NCBI RefSeq assembly: GCF_008195825.1
Contig: NZ_CP043329.1
Span: forward strand, 2,108,001 to 2,172,000
Direction: 5' to 3'
Source of the DNA: Pedobacter aquae
GTDB taxonomy: Bacteria; Bacteroidota; Bacteroidia; Sphingobacteriales; Sphingobacteriaceae
DNA: 64,000 bases
The notes under the pieces were generated by a model that was not told the DNA's origin, ran no database searches, and saw only the letters and a program-made list of their open reading frames with translations. The translations under genes and the position numbers were made by a program. Position 1 is the first letter of the stretch. Every line of letters begins with the position of its first letter. Shown here in pieces: positions 19,807 to 29,755 of this stretch.

Positions 19807-20397
19807 CTAAACATAAAGCTCTTCAAGAGCTCTAGCAACTAAAGCCTTAGCCTTTTCAGAGAAAGGTAGTTTTAAAGCATGTTCATGACCATGTTTATCC
19901 ATTTTAAGGAGAGATTTTCTTAAAATACCAATCATTTTTATATCGGGCTGCGTGTTTAAAAAGTCTTCGAACTGATATTGTAAAAAAACCAAACACAAAG
20001 CATTTTCCATAATTTGCACTTCGGCATCAATCTTAATTTTTTGTTTTAAGATGATTTGCTTAACGCGATAGCAAACAGTTTCATCAAAACCTGCATGACG
20101 TAAAATAGCCAAAGATTTATCTACATGAAAATTTGCCTGTTCTTTTCTCCATTTTAGATAACCTTCTCTTCCTTCTGGATATTGCTTACGCGGAGTTTCC
20201 CAACGCCCAATATGTTGGCATCTAGATGCTAACAAAAGCTCTAAACTAGCTTTTGGATTTAAAGTTAAAACCCATTCGTGTAGTTTTAAGGCTAAAAAAT
20301 ATTCTTGTGGATAAGTTAGCCCTTCGTATACAATCTGATTTGGATCTTGCTGATTATAGGCATCAAATGCTGCAAATGCAGCTTTCATATTTCTCAT
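19807..20397 (-). CDS. DUF4202 family protein
   Basis: This 196-residue soluble protein matches the DUF4202 family as I know it: an N-terminal FAAFDAYNQQDPN, then HEWVLTLNPKAS and the highly conserved RCQHIGRWETPRKQYPEGREGYLKWR block, with later KKQ-rich helices and an acidic stretch. His and Arg clusters in the conserved block suggest a ligand- or metal-binding site, but no reaction is established. No signal peptide or membrane segment is present. It is divergent from the DUF2652 gene across a 129-bp gap. Confidence 0.85.
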   Translation of the reverse strand: MRNMKAAFAAFDAYNQQDPNQIVYEGLTYPQEYFLALKLHEWVLTLNPKASLELLLASRCQHIGRWETPRKQYPEGREGYLKWRKEQANFHVDKSLAILRHAGFDETVCYRVKQIILKQKIKIDAEVQIMENALCLVFLQYQFEDFLNTQPDIKMIGILRKSLLKMDKHGHEHALKLPFSEKAKALVARALEELYV

Positions 20398-20526
20398 ACG
20401 GCACTAGGTTGATTTATTGCCTTAAAGGTAAATACTTTTTTTAAAAATCAAATTAGAACAGCATTAAAAATGGTTTATATTTTGCTATATAACTTCTAAA
20501 AAAAAGCAATCTTTCATACTTCATTC

Positions 20527-21159
20527 ATGGTTAAAACAAACTCTAAAATTCCTGTATTTTTTTGCATACCAGACATTACAGGTTTCACAAAATTCATGAT
20601 GTCTGCCAATCAGGATTTTGCGCATGAAGTAATACCCAATATTTTACAAACCATTATTAAAACCAATATATTAGAACTTAATGTAGCCGAAATTGAAGGC
20701 GATGCTATATTTTTTTACAAAACAGGCAGGCTACCATCTGTACAAAAAGTAGCTAGGCAATGTAAAGCTATTTACGATGCTTTTAACAACTTTATTGCAT
20801 CGTACAAAGAAATAGATATACAGAATTATGAAAAATACTTAGCTAATAACCAGCTTGGTATTAAAATCATCATCCATCATGGAAAGATATCTATTTCTAA
20901 TATAGAAGGGCATATTAAATTAATGGGCGAAGATGTTATTTTGGTGCATAAGCTACTTAAAAACAGCGTACAGCAGCATAATTACATCCTTTTATCACAA
21001 CAATATTTAGATAAGCTTAAAGACAAAAAAGTGGCTAAAAACTGGTTCAATTGGGATAAACTACAAAAAGGAAAAGACAGTTACGAACATTTTGGGTCTG
21101 TACCTTATCATTATATCGCTTTCGCTGATGTTAAGAAACTTAGTAAGACAAAAGCATAA
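20527..21159 (+). CDS. DUF2652 protein, class III nucleotidyl cyclase-like fold
   Basis: This 210-residue protein resembles DUF2652 proteins, which look like class III adenylate/guanylate cyclase catalytic domains. PDITGFTKFM (Asp16) fits the first metal-binding Asp motif, and EIEGDAIFFY (Asp59) fits the second. IKIIIHHGKISISNIEG and LMGEDVILVHKLL align in order with the cyclase GIHTG and G-VN-A-RL regions. The transition-state Asn and Arg of canonical cyclases appear to be replaced by Ile and Lys, so catalysis is uncertain. There is no membrane segment. It converges on the HD-PycTM gene with a 20-bp 3' overlap. It might make a cyclic nucleotide, bind one, or be an inactive relative. Confidence 0.8.
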   Translation: MVKTNSKIPVFFCIPDITGFTKFMMSANQDFAHEVIPNILQTIIKTNILELNVAEIEGDAIFFYKTGRLPSVQKVARQCKAIYDAFNNFIASYKEIDIQNYEKYLANNQLGIKIIIHHGKISISNIEGHIKLMGEDVILVHKLLKNSVQQHNYILLSQQYLDKLKDKKVAKNWFNWDKLQKGKDSYEHFGSVPYHYIAFADVKKLSKTKA

Positions 21160-22339
21160 TCAATAAAAAGCCTACAGCACACACAACTAAGCCTCCCATA
21201 AAAATATTATAAGAAGTAGTTAATAGCTTATATTTCCTTACCAGTACTACTCCCAAGTGGTAAATATCTACTGTCATACTATCATAAAGCTCTTCTTTTT
21301 CTTTTTTAAGTTCTTTAATATGACTTACAAATTCATTGATTTGTATTTGAGCAAAATTCCCAAAAAACAGGATACTACTGTTTTTATTATCGAGCTCGAA
21401 TTTTTCTTTGCTGGTAATATTTGGCCTGGCAGATAAAATAGCAAATACCACAGAAAGCAAACTACTGATAACTAAAAAAGCCATTGGAAATACAAATCTT
21501 ATACTGGCAAAAGTACCATCGCCTGTAAAGGTATAACCAGAACCAAATAGCGTAATAATTAAAGAAACTATAATGGTATTGATACTAATCATGATGTTGG
21601 CTTTATTATCAGCAATAGAGCTTAAATTGATATGATAATCATAAACAGAACGGTATAAAGTTTCTATCCCTCGGCCCTCTTTTTTAGATTTTACTTCAAT
21701 ACCTTTTTCTTTTAAATGTAGCTTAAACTGGTCGCTTTTTAGTTTTTCTATTTGCTTACGCTGCTTTTTTAAATTTTTCTCTTTGCCATCGCCATAGGTT
21801 TGTAAGGCATAAGCTGTTTTAAACTTTTTATTGATAAGAAAATGTAGCTGCCCCTCGGCCCATTGTAAATCCGTATAATTTTGTTTAAGGCTTTGCTCCC
21901 ACTCTACCCTTAGCAATTCTGCATTTTTGCAAAACTGCTTTTTACCCATGTTGATACAATCTGCATCATGTAAAATTTCCTCGTTTAAATTATTAACAGG
22001 AACATTTACATGCGTACTTTTTATCATTTCGGTGATGCTGCTTAAGCGCTTTTCATCTAGTTTACTTCTTAAAAAAGTTTCGGCAATTTTAACGCTTTCT
22101 TCTTCATGATCTTTGTATTTTACGGTATAGCCAGTATCATGAAACCATGCTGCTAGCATTAAATCTTCTTTCTCAATATCATTTAATTGATAATGATTTG
22201 CCATTTCTTCGCAAGCGTCTACCGTATCTTTAGTATGGTTAAAATTATGGTAAACCAACTCGTTGGGCAGTTTATCTTTTAATAAATCAAAAACATAAAC
22301 TTCTGCTGCTTTTAATAAACCAGATGGTGTTGTCATCAT
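21140..22339 (-). CDS. HD-domain protein fused to a PycTM-like (DUF5706) membrane module
   Basis: The N-terminal half is an HD phosphohydrolase domain: VYHNFNHTKDTV, then AAWFHDTGY with the His-Asp pair, KSTHVNVPV, and LHDADCINMG. HD enzymes often hydrolyse nucleotides or cyclic nucleotides. A Lys-rich linker follows. The C-terminal part has three hydrophobic segments (NIMISINTIIVSLIITLFGSG, FVFPMAFLVISSLLSVVFAIL, and FMGGLVVCAVGFLLIMLL) and resembles the Pycsar effector TM domain family, in which cyclic pyrimidine signals trigger membrane damage. I chose the start at 22339 (MMTTPSGLL); the frame is open to 22399, but that would overlap the divergent lipoprotein gene. The fusion recognition is from memory of the family pattern. 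Confidence 0.82.
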   Translation of the reverse strand: MMTTPSGLLKAAEVYVFDLLKDKLPNELVYHNFNHTKDTVDACEEMANHYQLNDIEKEDLMLAAWFHDTGYTVKYKDHEEESVKIAETFLRSKLDEKRLSSITEMIKSTHVNVPVNNLNEEILHDADCINMGKKQFCKNAELLRVEWEQSLKQNYTDLQWAEGQLHFLINKKFKTAYALQTYGDGKEKNLKKQRKQIEKLKSDQFKLHLKEKGIEVKSKKEGRGIETLYRSVYDYHINLSSIADNKANIMISINTIIVSLIITLFGSGYTFTGDGTFASIRFVFPMAFLVISSLLSVVFAILSARPNITSKEKFELDNKNSSILFFGNFAQIQINEFVSHIKELKKEKEELYDSMTVDIYHLGVVLVRKYKLLTTSYNIFMGGLVVCAVGFLLIMLLSY

Positions 22340-22391
22340 ATATGATTTTAGTGGTATAGGATTTGATTTGTGTGTGCTACAATTTATTTTT

Positions 22392-23297
22392 ATGCACAAG
22401 GTCTACATCATACCTTTTTTAATTTCATCAATACTTATCACATCCTGTACCAATTCTTCTTTAAAGAAAAAGAAAGCACAGGCTGTTAAGAAATCTTATA
22501 TCAAAAATTTCGAGACCATTAACCTCGATTATCAGCTTAAAGAAATTTCTGGAATCACCTTTATTAACGATAGTTTAATAGCTGCCGTAGAAGACGAAAA
22601 TGGTATAGTGTACTTTCTTGATCTTATTGAGAAAAAAGTTGTTAGAAAATTAATTTTTCAAGAGCCTGGAGATTTTGAAGACATCACCAAAGTTAAAAAC
22701 GACCTTTTTATCATCAACAGCAAAGGCAGTTTAACCCAAATTGTATCCTTTAAAGATAAAAGACCAGAAGTTATACAGCATAATACCGCTTTTAAGAAGA
22801 AAAACGATATTGAATCTGTTGTTTATGATGAAGCACAGCATCAATTATTAATTGCTGTAAAAGCAGAAGATTTGAAAGGTAATGAAGATAAAAAAGCTGT
22901 TTATACGTTCTCTTTAACAAATTTTAAGGTTGATGAAGAACCTTATCTAAATATCTCTCATCAAAAAATCTTAGCCATTTTTGAAGGAGACCGTTGGGAA
23001 GAGCTATCCAAGGCTTTTCTAAAAAAACTTGGGAACGAAAATCTAAACAAAGTTTTTAGTCCTACCGCAATGGCTATACATCCGCAAGACAAAGATTTAT
23101 ACATCCTATCATCAACAAATAACTTTATTGTAGTTATCCATCAACAAGAAATTAAACAGGTTATTTCCCTACTTGGAAATGCTTTTACCCAGCCAGAAGG
23201 CATGGCCTTTAATAGCAAAGGAGAGCTTTATATTTCTAACGAAGGAAAAAAACTGAGTGGCAACATCTTAAAAATCACATCTATACATGACAAATAA
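22392..23297 (+). CDS. SdiA-regulated domain lipoprotein (beta-propeller-like)
   Basis: This is a lipoprotein of about 301 residues related to SdiA-regulated/YjiK-type proteins, predicted beta-propellers of unclear function. The start at 22392 gives a clean signal peptide with lipobox LITSC (MHKVYIIPFLISSILITSC); the frame is open to 22368 but the extension adds nothing. Family-like features are the SGITFINDSLIAAVEDENGIVY motif, GDFEDITKV, and a C-terminal QPEGMAFNSKGELYISNEG. The stop codon overlaps the start of the metallophosphoesterase gene by 11 bp (ATGACAAATAA), so the two are co-translated. A shared role at the cell surface is inferred. Confidence 0.82.
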   Translation: MHKVYIIPFLISSILITSCTNSSLKKKKAQAVKKSYIKNFETINLDYQLKEISGITFINDSLIAAVEDENGIVYFLDLIEKKVVRKLIFQEPGDFEDITKVKNDLFIINSKGSLTQIVSFKDKRPEVIQHNTAFKKKNDIESVVYDEAQHQLLIAVKAEDLKGNEDKKAVYTFSLTNFKVDEEPYLNISHQKILAIFEGDRWEELSKAFLKKLGNENLNKVFSPTAMAIHPQDKDLYILSSTNNFIVVIHQQEIKQVISLLGNAFTQPEGMAFNSKGELYISNEGKKLSGNILKITSIHDK

Positions 23298-26200
23298 GTT
23301 TAAAATATCATTCATTGTTCTCAGTAGCTTTTTGTACGCTGCTTGTACAACTTATAAGCCTTTTTATGCTAAAAAGAAAAGGAATGGCAAACGGCAAACA
23401 ATCCCGATACCTTAAGTCTTAAATACACGGTTTTTTTAGTTGGCGATGTAGGCAACCCTGATTTAAGCAGGCAAGAACCTACATTGAAACTCATGGAATC
23501 GCAGATGTTTAGTTACGATACCGTGGTTTCTAAAACTGGTAGCGATACGCTTATCAAAAAATTATCTAACCCTAAAGACGTAGCTATATTTTTGGGAGAT
23601 AATATTTATGATAAGGGCTTACCAGAACCTGATGATTATGACCGTGAAGAGAAAGAAAAACGACTGGTAGAACAGCTGAAAATTGTAAAAGATTTTAAAG
23701 GCCGTAAAATATTTATTCCGGGTAACCACGATTGGAACCACAGCAGACCAGGCGGACTTGCTGCTGTAAAACGCCAAGAGCAATTTGTAGAGCAATACTT
23801 AGATAGTACCGATGTATTTATCCCTAGTAATGGTTGTGCCGGACCAGTAGAAGTTCGTATGAATAAAGATCTGGTTATTATTGTTTTAGATAGCGAGTGG
23901 TGGTTGCATAAGCACAGTAAATCTAACAGATACCAACAAGGCTGCACAGCGGTTTCTAAAGAACAAGTACTTACCCAAGTAAAAGACATTATTCTAAAAA
24001 ATAAAGGAAAAAACATACTATTTACCCAACATCATCCGCTATTTTCTAATGGTAAACATGGTGGTTATTTTACGCTGATAGATTACATATTTCCACTCAC
24101 CTTGGTTAAAGATAATTTATACATTCCGTTACCTATTTTGGGTTCTTTATATCCTTTATTGAGGCAATATGGTTTGTCCAGACAGGATATTTCTAACAAA
24201 GATTACCAGCAGCTCAAAAACGGTTTACTTTCTATACTAAACAATGCAGAAAATGTAGTTTTTGCTGCCGGGCATGAACATGCTTTACAGTTTACTAAAT
24301 ACCAAAACTTAAATCATATTATTAGTGGTGCAGGCAGTAAAAACAGTGCGCTTTTTAAAGGCAATAATGCGCTTTTTGGTCACGGAACAAAAGGCTTTGC
24401 CCGCTTAAACTATTATACCAACGGCCAATGCTGGGTAGAGTTTTGGGAGCCTGTTAAAGATGGCTCTACCGGTAAACTGATGTACAGAAAACCGCTCTAC
24501 GCAACAGCACCTAGCAAAGCAGAAATAAAAGAAGAAGACTTGTTAGATCTTCAAGATTCTATGAAATACGTAGCCGTAGGTAAACAGTACAGGGCTTCTA
24601 ATTTTAAAAAGAAAATTTTAGGCGAACATTACAGAAACGTTTGGGCTACACCAGTAGAAATTCCTTACCTAGATTTAACCAAATATGCCGGAGGTCTAAA
24701 ACCTTTACAACTTGGTGGCGGTAAACAAACTACTTCTTTACGGATGATTGGTAAAGACAGTATCCAATACCAATTTAGAACGGTTAATAAAGACCCATCA
24801 GATTTATTACCAAACGGTTTTGAAACCACTTTTGCTGATGATTTCTTGCAAGACCAAATATCATCTGCCCATCCTTTTGGCGCTTTAACCATCCCAGAAA
24901 TGGCTAGCGCAGCAGGAGTTTACCATACCAAACCACAATTGGTTTATATGCCTTATTCTAGGTTATTAGGCCCTTATTTAGCTGAAGTTGGTGGCAGGGT
25001 TGGTATCATAGAAATAAGACCCGATGAAAATTTATCTCTATATAAAAACTTCGGCAGAACCAAAAACGCCATCGGTACAGAAACCTTATACGAAAAACTA
25101 AAAGAAGATAACGATAACGAGGTTGACCAAAAAAGCTTCTTAAAAGCCCGTTTGTTTGATATGCTTATTGGCGATTGGGACAGGCATGAAGACCAATGGC
25201 GTTGGGCTGAGTTTGAAAAAGATAAAGGTGCTATTTACAGACCTATCCCTAGAGACCGCGACCAAGTTTATACTAAATTTGATGGCTTACTACCTTCGCT
25301 TTTTAAAAGTTTTGTGGCAGACATACAACATTTTGGATATGAAATTAAAGACCCCGCCGAACTCTCTATTGCCGCCAGAAACTTAGATAGAAATTTCTTG
25401 AACGAGCTTAACCTTAAAGATTGGCAAAAAATAGCCAAAGAACTGCAAACAGAGTTGACTGATAGTGTTATAACATCATCTATTAAGGCTATGCCCAAAG
25501 AAGCTTTTATGGTTTCTGGGAATGAGATTATCGAGAAATTAAAATCAAGACGTAACCAATTACATGATGTGGCGGTATCTTATTATAAAACTTTAGCTAA
25601 AGAAGTTACCATTGCTGGGTCTGATAAATATGAATATCTAGAAATTACTAGAGAGGCTGATAGCACCTTGGTTTGTCTATACAAAACCAGAAAAGAAGGG
25701 AATATCGATACCCTAATTTATTCTAGAAAGTTTGACAATAGCCTTACCAAAGAGCTTAATTTTTTCCTTTTGGATGAACGCGATAGCGCTATAGTGAAAG
25801 GAAAATCTAAGCATCCTTTAAAAATTAGAATTGTTGGCGGAGATGGGAAAGACCGTATAACAGACACTTCTAATACTGGTAAAATAGTTATTTATGATAC
25901 GCCAGAAAATAACATCAGCGGAAGCAAAAACACCAGAATTGTACTTTCTAACAAAGCTTGGATTAACCAGTATACTCCAAATTGGTTTAAGTACGATAAG
26001 GCAGGTATTGCACCTTCTGTAGATTATCCAAACGGTTTAGATGGCCCTTCTTTTGGCTTATCTCACCAAATAAAACGCTATGGTTTTAGAAAAGACCCTT
26101 ATGCTTTTGAGCAGAAAATAACTGCTTTATACGCCCCTAAAAACGGAGCATTTGAAGTAAAGTATAGAAGTATTTTCCACTCGCTATTTGCTAAAAAATA

Positions 26201-27026
26201 TGACTTGGTTTTTAGTGGCGATTTTGCCGGACCAGCCTATAGTTTTAATTATTACGGTATTGGTAATAGTACGCCTAATGAAAATCATGTTGATTTCTAC
26301 AGGGTACGTTCCAGAGCTTTACAGGCAAATGCATATTTCCAATACCGTTTATCTGAAAGGGCTAAGTTTGGTATTGGACCGGGGCTAGCTTACGTAGATA
26401 TTATGAAAAACAGACCCAATAGCTTTATTGGTAATTTAGCTGATGATTTTTCTAATACCGATAAATTTATCACGATAAAATCTTATGCTGATTTAGATTT
26501 GAGAGATAGAAAAATCAATCCGCAAACGGGGTTCAGATGGCTGAGTACCATCAACTATATTTGGCAAACCAATGCAGAGCAATATAAACATCTAAACTTA
26601 TACACCAGCTTTAGCGGTTATGCTACGCCTAATATTTCTTTCCCTGTAACTTTTGCTGTTAGATTAGGTGCAGAAACTAATATTGGTGATTATCAGTTTT
26701 ACCATGCCAGCTCTTTAGGTAACAATGAAAACTTAAGAGGCTTTAGAAATCAACGCTTTTCTGGAAAAACAGCCTATTTTGCTAATACCGAGGTGAGAAT
26801 ACCAGTTACCAAAATACGTGGCTATATCTTAACCGGAGATTTTGGCGTATTTGGTTTTTACGATACCGGCCGGGTACATTCTGCCCAAATTGAAAGTAAT
26901 ACTTGGCACCAAGGTTATGGGCCGGGTGTTTGGCTAAACCTTTTTGATAATATTTTTATAAGCTTAGGCTATGGCTTTTCTAGAGAAGATAAAGTGCTTT
27001 CTTTTAATACTGGGTTTAGATTTTAA
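23287..27026 (+). CDS. Metallophosphoesterase fused to outer-membrane beta-barrel, interrupted by a -1 frameshift
   Basis: The true start is the ATG at 23287, giving a lipoprotein-like leader (FLYAACTTYKPFY). About 30 codons in, the frame is lost at the A run 23371-23375. One added A joins it to the long frame and yields 1246 residues. The first phosphoesterase motif (VGDVGNPD, near 23442) lies upstream of the first Met of the long frame, which shows that region is coding. Further motifs are GDNIYDKG, FIPGNHDWNH, TQHHPLF and GHEHA. After a middle domain (RHEDQWRWAEF, RPIPRDRDQVYTKF) comes a D15/surface-antigen-like barrel ending in FNTGFRF. Members of this architecture occur across Bacteroidota; substrate unknown. 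Confidence 0.85.
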
Positions 27027-27030
27027 CAAA

Positions 27031-27058
27031 AAAGCAGAGCCTGGGAAGGCTCTGCTCT
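27031..27058. terminator. Terminator hairpin between convergent genes
   Basis: GCAGAGCC (27034-27041) and GGCTCTGC (27048-27055) pair perfectly around a 6-nt loop. On the - strand the stem is followed by T6, making a strong terminator for the starch operon. On the + strand the T-tract is poor, but the hairpin lies just after the metallophosphoesterase gene. Confidence 0.85.
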
Positions 27059-27079
27059 AAATATAAACGAACAAAAAAC

Positions 27080-29677
27080 TTACTGTATAAAACTACTTGT
27101 ACTATAAATATGGTACTCGCCAGGCGCTAAAGATTTGGTATAGTTACCTGTAATACTGATAGTTTCGCCACTAATAAAATCTTTCCATTGGCCTGTAGTT
27201 GGAAATTCTACATTGGCGCTTCTGGTAACAACATCAAAATTGCCTACTACTACAACTCTGTTATTTTGACCATTTAATACCACACTCTTAACTGCACCGC
27301 CAAGTGCGTATTGTGCGTTAGTAGTATTGAAGACATCGTTTTTAGTTTTCAATTTTATAAACTGTGCAAACCTGTTATATAAAGCTTTTCTTGGGGCATT
27401 ACTATTATAAGTCCATAAAACAGGCTTTTCTCCTGTTCTACCATTTTGGTTGATAGAGATATCGTAACCTAATTCGCCAAATTGCCAAAGCATTTTAGGT
27501 CCTGGTATAGCAAATAAAAATGCTGCTGCAAGTTCCTGCCTTTTTAAGGCAGTAGCTAAATCTTTCACGTTATACGTTCCTGATGTATTACCAAATTGCA
27601 GATTTTTATACATCATACGCTCTTCATCATGGCTTTCCATATAGGTTACCAAACCTGCCGTTTGCGTAAAGCCATGTGTGCTTGCAACTGCCCTGCTTAA
27701 ATCTGAAGTGGCCACAAAACCCATACTAGCCTCGGTAAAAGAATGGTTCATGTTGTTCCAGAACATCATACCTTCATCGGCAAGTTCTTTTTCTTCTAAA
27801 TCAACAGCAAAATGTTCTAGAATGACATAGAAGTTATTGGCATCTAGGCTCTTCATGTAATTGTTATAATTTTTCCAGATGGCAACTCTGCTAGCATCGT
27901 AAGCGCTCCACGCACCAACGCCAGTTTCTGCGGTACCCGAATTTTTCTGTGTAAATCCTTTAGATAAATCAAATCTGAAACCATCTACTTTAAACTCTTG
28001 CATCCAAAATTTCAGTACATTTTTAGAAAAATATTGGGTAGCCTCACTTTCATGGTTAAAATCATAACCTACATTAAAAGGATGACGAGCATCCGTATTA
28101 AACCAAGGATTATTTGCACTTGGTTTGCCCGCAGCTTGGTCAAAATATAGCTGTACCATTGGAGATTGCCCAAAAGAATGGTTTAATACCATATCTAAGA
28201 TAACGGCTATCCCACGACCATGACATTCATCAATTAAAGCTTTTAAAGCATTTTTAGTTCCGTAAAATTTATCAACGGCAAAGTAGAAAGATGGGTTGTA
28301 GCCCCAACTAGAATTTCCCTCAAACTCGTTTAAAGGCATAAATTCTATCGCGTTAACGCCTAATCTGCTTAAGTAATCTAGGGTATCTTTTAAGGTTTGA
28401 TAATCTCCTTGCTCTAAGAAATCTCTTAAATGTAGTTCGTAAATAACCAGTTTATTTTTATCAGGACGGGTGAAACTTGCATTTCTCCAAGCATAAGCCG
28501 TTTGGTTAGCTTTAAATACACTCACAATACCTGTTGTTTTACCTGTTGGATAGGTTTTAAGGTTAGGATAAGTGATAAAAGGTATTCCTGCATCTTGTTG
28601 CGGATCTAAAACTTTTTCGCAATAAGGGTCTGCAATACGTAAGTTTCCATCAACCAAAAATTGGTAAGCATACTCTACATTAGGATCTAAATTATCTACT
28701 TGTACCCACCACCTACTACCATCAGGTGTTTTTTTCATGAAATAAGTTTGCTCTGTTTGCCAGTTATTAAAATCGCCAATTAAATAGGCAAACTGTTTGT
28801 TAGGAGCAAATAAATTAAAAATGGCAGATCTACCACCGTTAATAAAAGTTATACCATCTTTTGCTCCTGCTGGTAATGCTGCTGTTTCTACGGCCCCGTT
28901 AATGATAAACTCAAAAGAAGCATTGGTAGTTTCTGCACCACTGCTAGCTGTTACTGTAATCAGTTGCTTTCCTGTAGCAGTAATTTTGGCTGTTGCCGAT
29001 ATTTTATTGGTGTTAGCTGCGTTTCCTAAAGGATTTCCATTTAGCTGTAGCGTTAAATTTGCAGCTTTAGAAGATACTGCCGTAACAGCTAATTCTTGCC
29101 CAACCATGGTAATTTTAACCGCTGGTGCTGGGGTATAAAAAGGCTCAAAAGCTGGATTTGAGAATTTAACATGAAGTTTATCAGCCTCGTAAAGAGGGAT
29201 ATAAATATCACTGTCATCGCTATTTCTGCCTACGCTGCTGCCATCGGTATTTCTAAAAACCATGGCTAGTTTTAGAATTTTCTCTCCGGCAGGTACAGTA
29301 TAAAACTCCCTTGGGTTTAAAGTAAATTTATACTTCCCACCGCCAATAGCAGTCATTTTAGTAGCCGCAACGGGCTGGGTAAAATTGCTGTTTTTCACAT
29401 ATTTCCAATCGGTAGCACTAGTACTTCTATCGGTAATGACACCGGTATGCACATAAACATCGCCGCTAAGACTTTTTAATCCGCCGTTACCTTTAGCAGC
29501 ATCGTAAATAAAAGTAAAAGCTTGGTTTTCTGAAGGAAAATCTGTCTCCAGACTTATTAAAGTAGCTTCTGTTATACCTACTGGAGGCTTTTCTTCTTTA
29601 TTACCGGTAACCATGTCCTTTTTACAAGCTGTAAAAAGAAAGGCCACAAACATCCCATAGAAAATAATATTTTTCAT
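27080..29677 (-). CDS. GH13 alpha-amylase-family lipoprotein with N-terminal binding domains
   Basis: This is a predicted surface or outer-membrane alpha-glucan hydrolase of 865 residues. Lipobox FTACKK gives Cys18. Residues of about 30-260 form Ig/SusE-like domains. A CBM48/E-set-like domain (about 270-370, with YLIGDFNNWQ and YAYQFLVDG) precedes the GH13 barrel, whose regions are VILDMVLNHSFG, GFRFDLSKGF (nucleophile Asp), YVILEHF (acid Glu) and MESHDEERM (third Asp). A C-terminal beta domain follows. It is the last gene of the starch operon, 78 bp after the MFS gene, and ends at a terminator. It likely plays the SusG-like role of cutting starch outside the cell; this is inferred. Confidence 0.9.
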   Translation of the reverse strand: MKNIIFYGMFVAFLFTACKKDMVTGNKEEKPPVGITEATLISLETDFPSENQAFTFIYDAAKGNGGLKSLSGDVYVHTGVITDRSTSATDWKYVKNSNFTQPVAATKMTAIGGGKYKFTLNPREFYTVPAGEKILKLAMVFRNTDGSSVGRNSDDSDIYIPLYEADKLHVKFSNPAFEPFYTPAPAVKITMVGQELAVTAVSSKAANLTLQLNGNPLGNAANTNKISATAKITATGKQLITVTASSGAETTNASFEFIINGAVETAALPAGAKDGITFINGGRSAIFNLFAPNKQFAYLIGDFNNWQTEQTYFMKKTPDGSRWWVQVDNLDPNVEYAYQFLVDGNLRIADPYCEKVLDPQQDAGIPFITYPNLKTYPTGKTTGIVSVFKANQTAYAWRNASFTRPDKNKLVIYELHLRDFLEQGDYQTLKDTLDYLSRLGVNAIEFMPLNEFEGNSSWGYNPSFYFAVDKFYGTKNALKALIDECHGRGIAVILDMVLNHSFGQSPMVQLYFDQAAGKPSANNPWFNTDARHPFNVGYDFNHESEATQYFSKNVLKFWMQEFKVDGFRFDLSKGFTQKNSGTAETGVGAWSAYDASRVAIWKNYNNYMKSLDANNFYVILEHFAVDLEEKELADEGMMFWNNMNHSFTEASMGFVATSDLSRAVASTHGFTQTAGLVTYMESHDEERMMYKNLQFGNTSGTYNVKDLATALKRQELAAAFLFAIPGPKMLWQFGELGYDISINQNGRTGEKPVLWTYNSNAPRKALYNRFAQFIKLKTKNDVFNTTNAQYALGGAVKSVVLNGQNNRVVVVGNFDVVTRSANVEFPTTGQWKDFISGETISITGNYTKSLAPGEYHIYSTSSFIQ

Positions 29678-29755
29678 TTGCTTTATTTTTGTTTTTATTG
29701 ATGATGAATCATCGTCATCTGCAGAACTCAGTTTATAAACTCAGTTAAACAAAGA

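Noticed and set aside
22340-22399. Longer N-terminus for the HD-PycTM protein
   Set aside because: The extension overlaps the divergent lipoprotein start and is not domain-like; MMTTPSGLL at 22339 is a better start.
27080-29677. Pullulanase or glycogen-branching enzyme call for the GH13 lipoprotein
   Set aside because: A CBM48-like domain is present, but the lipobox and starch operon point to a surface amylase; the exact activity cannot be decided from motifs.
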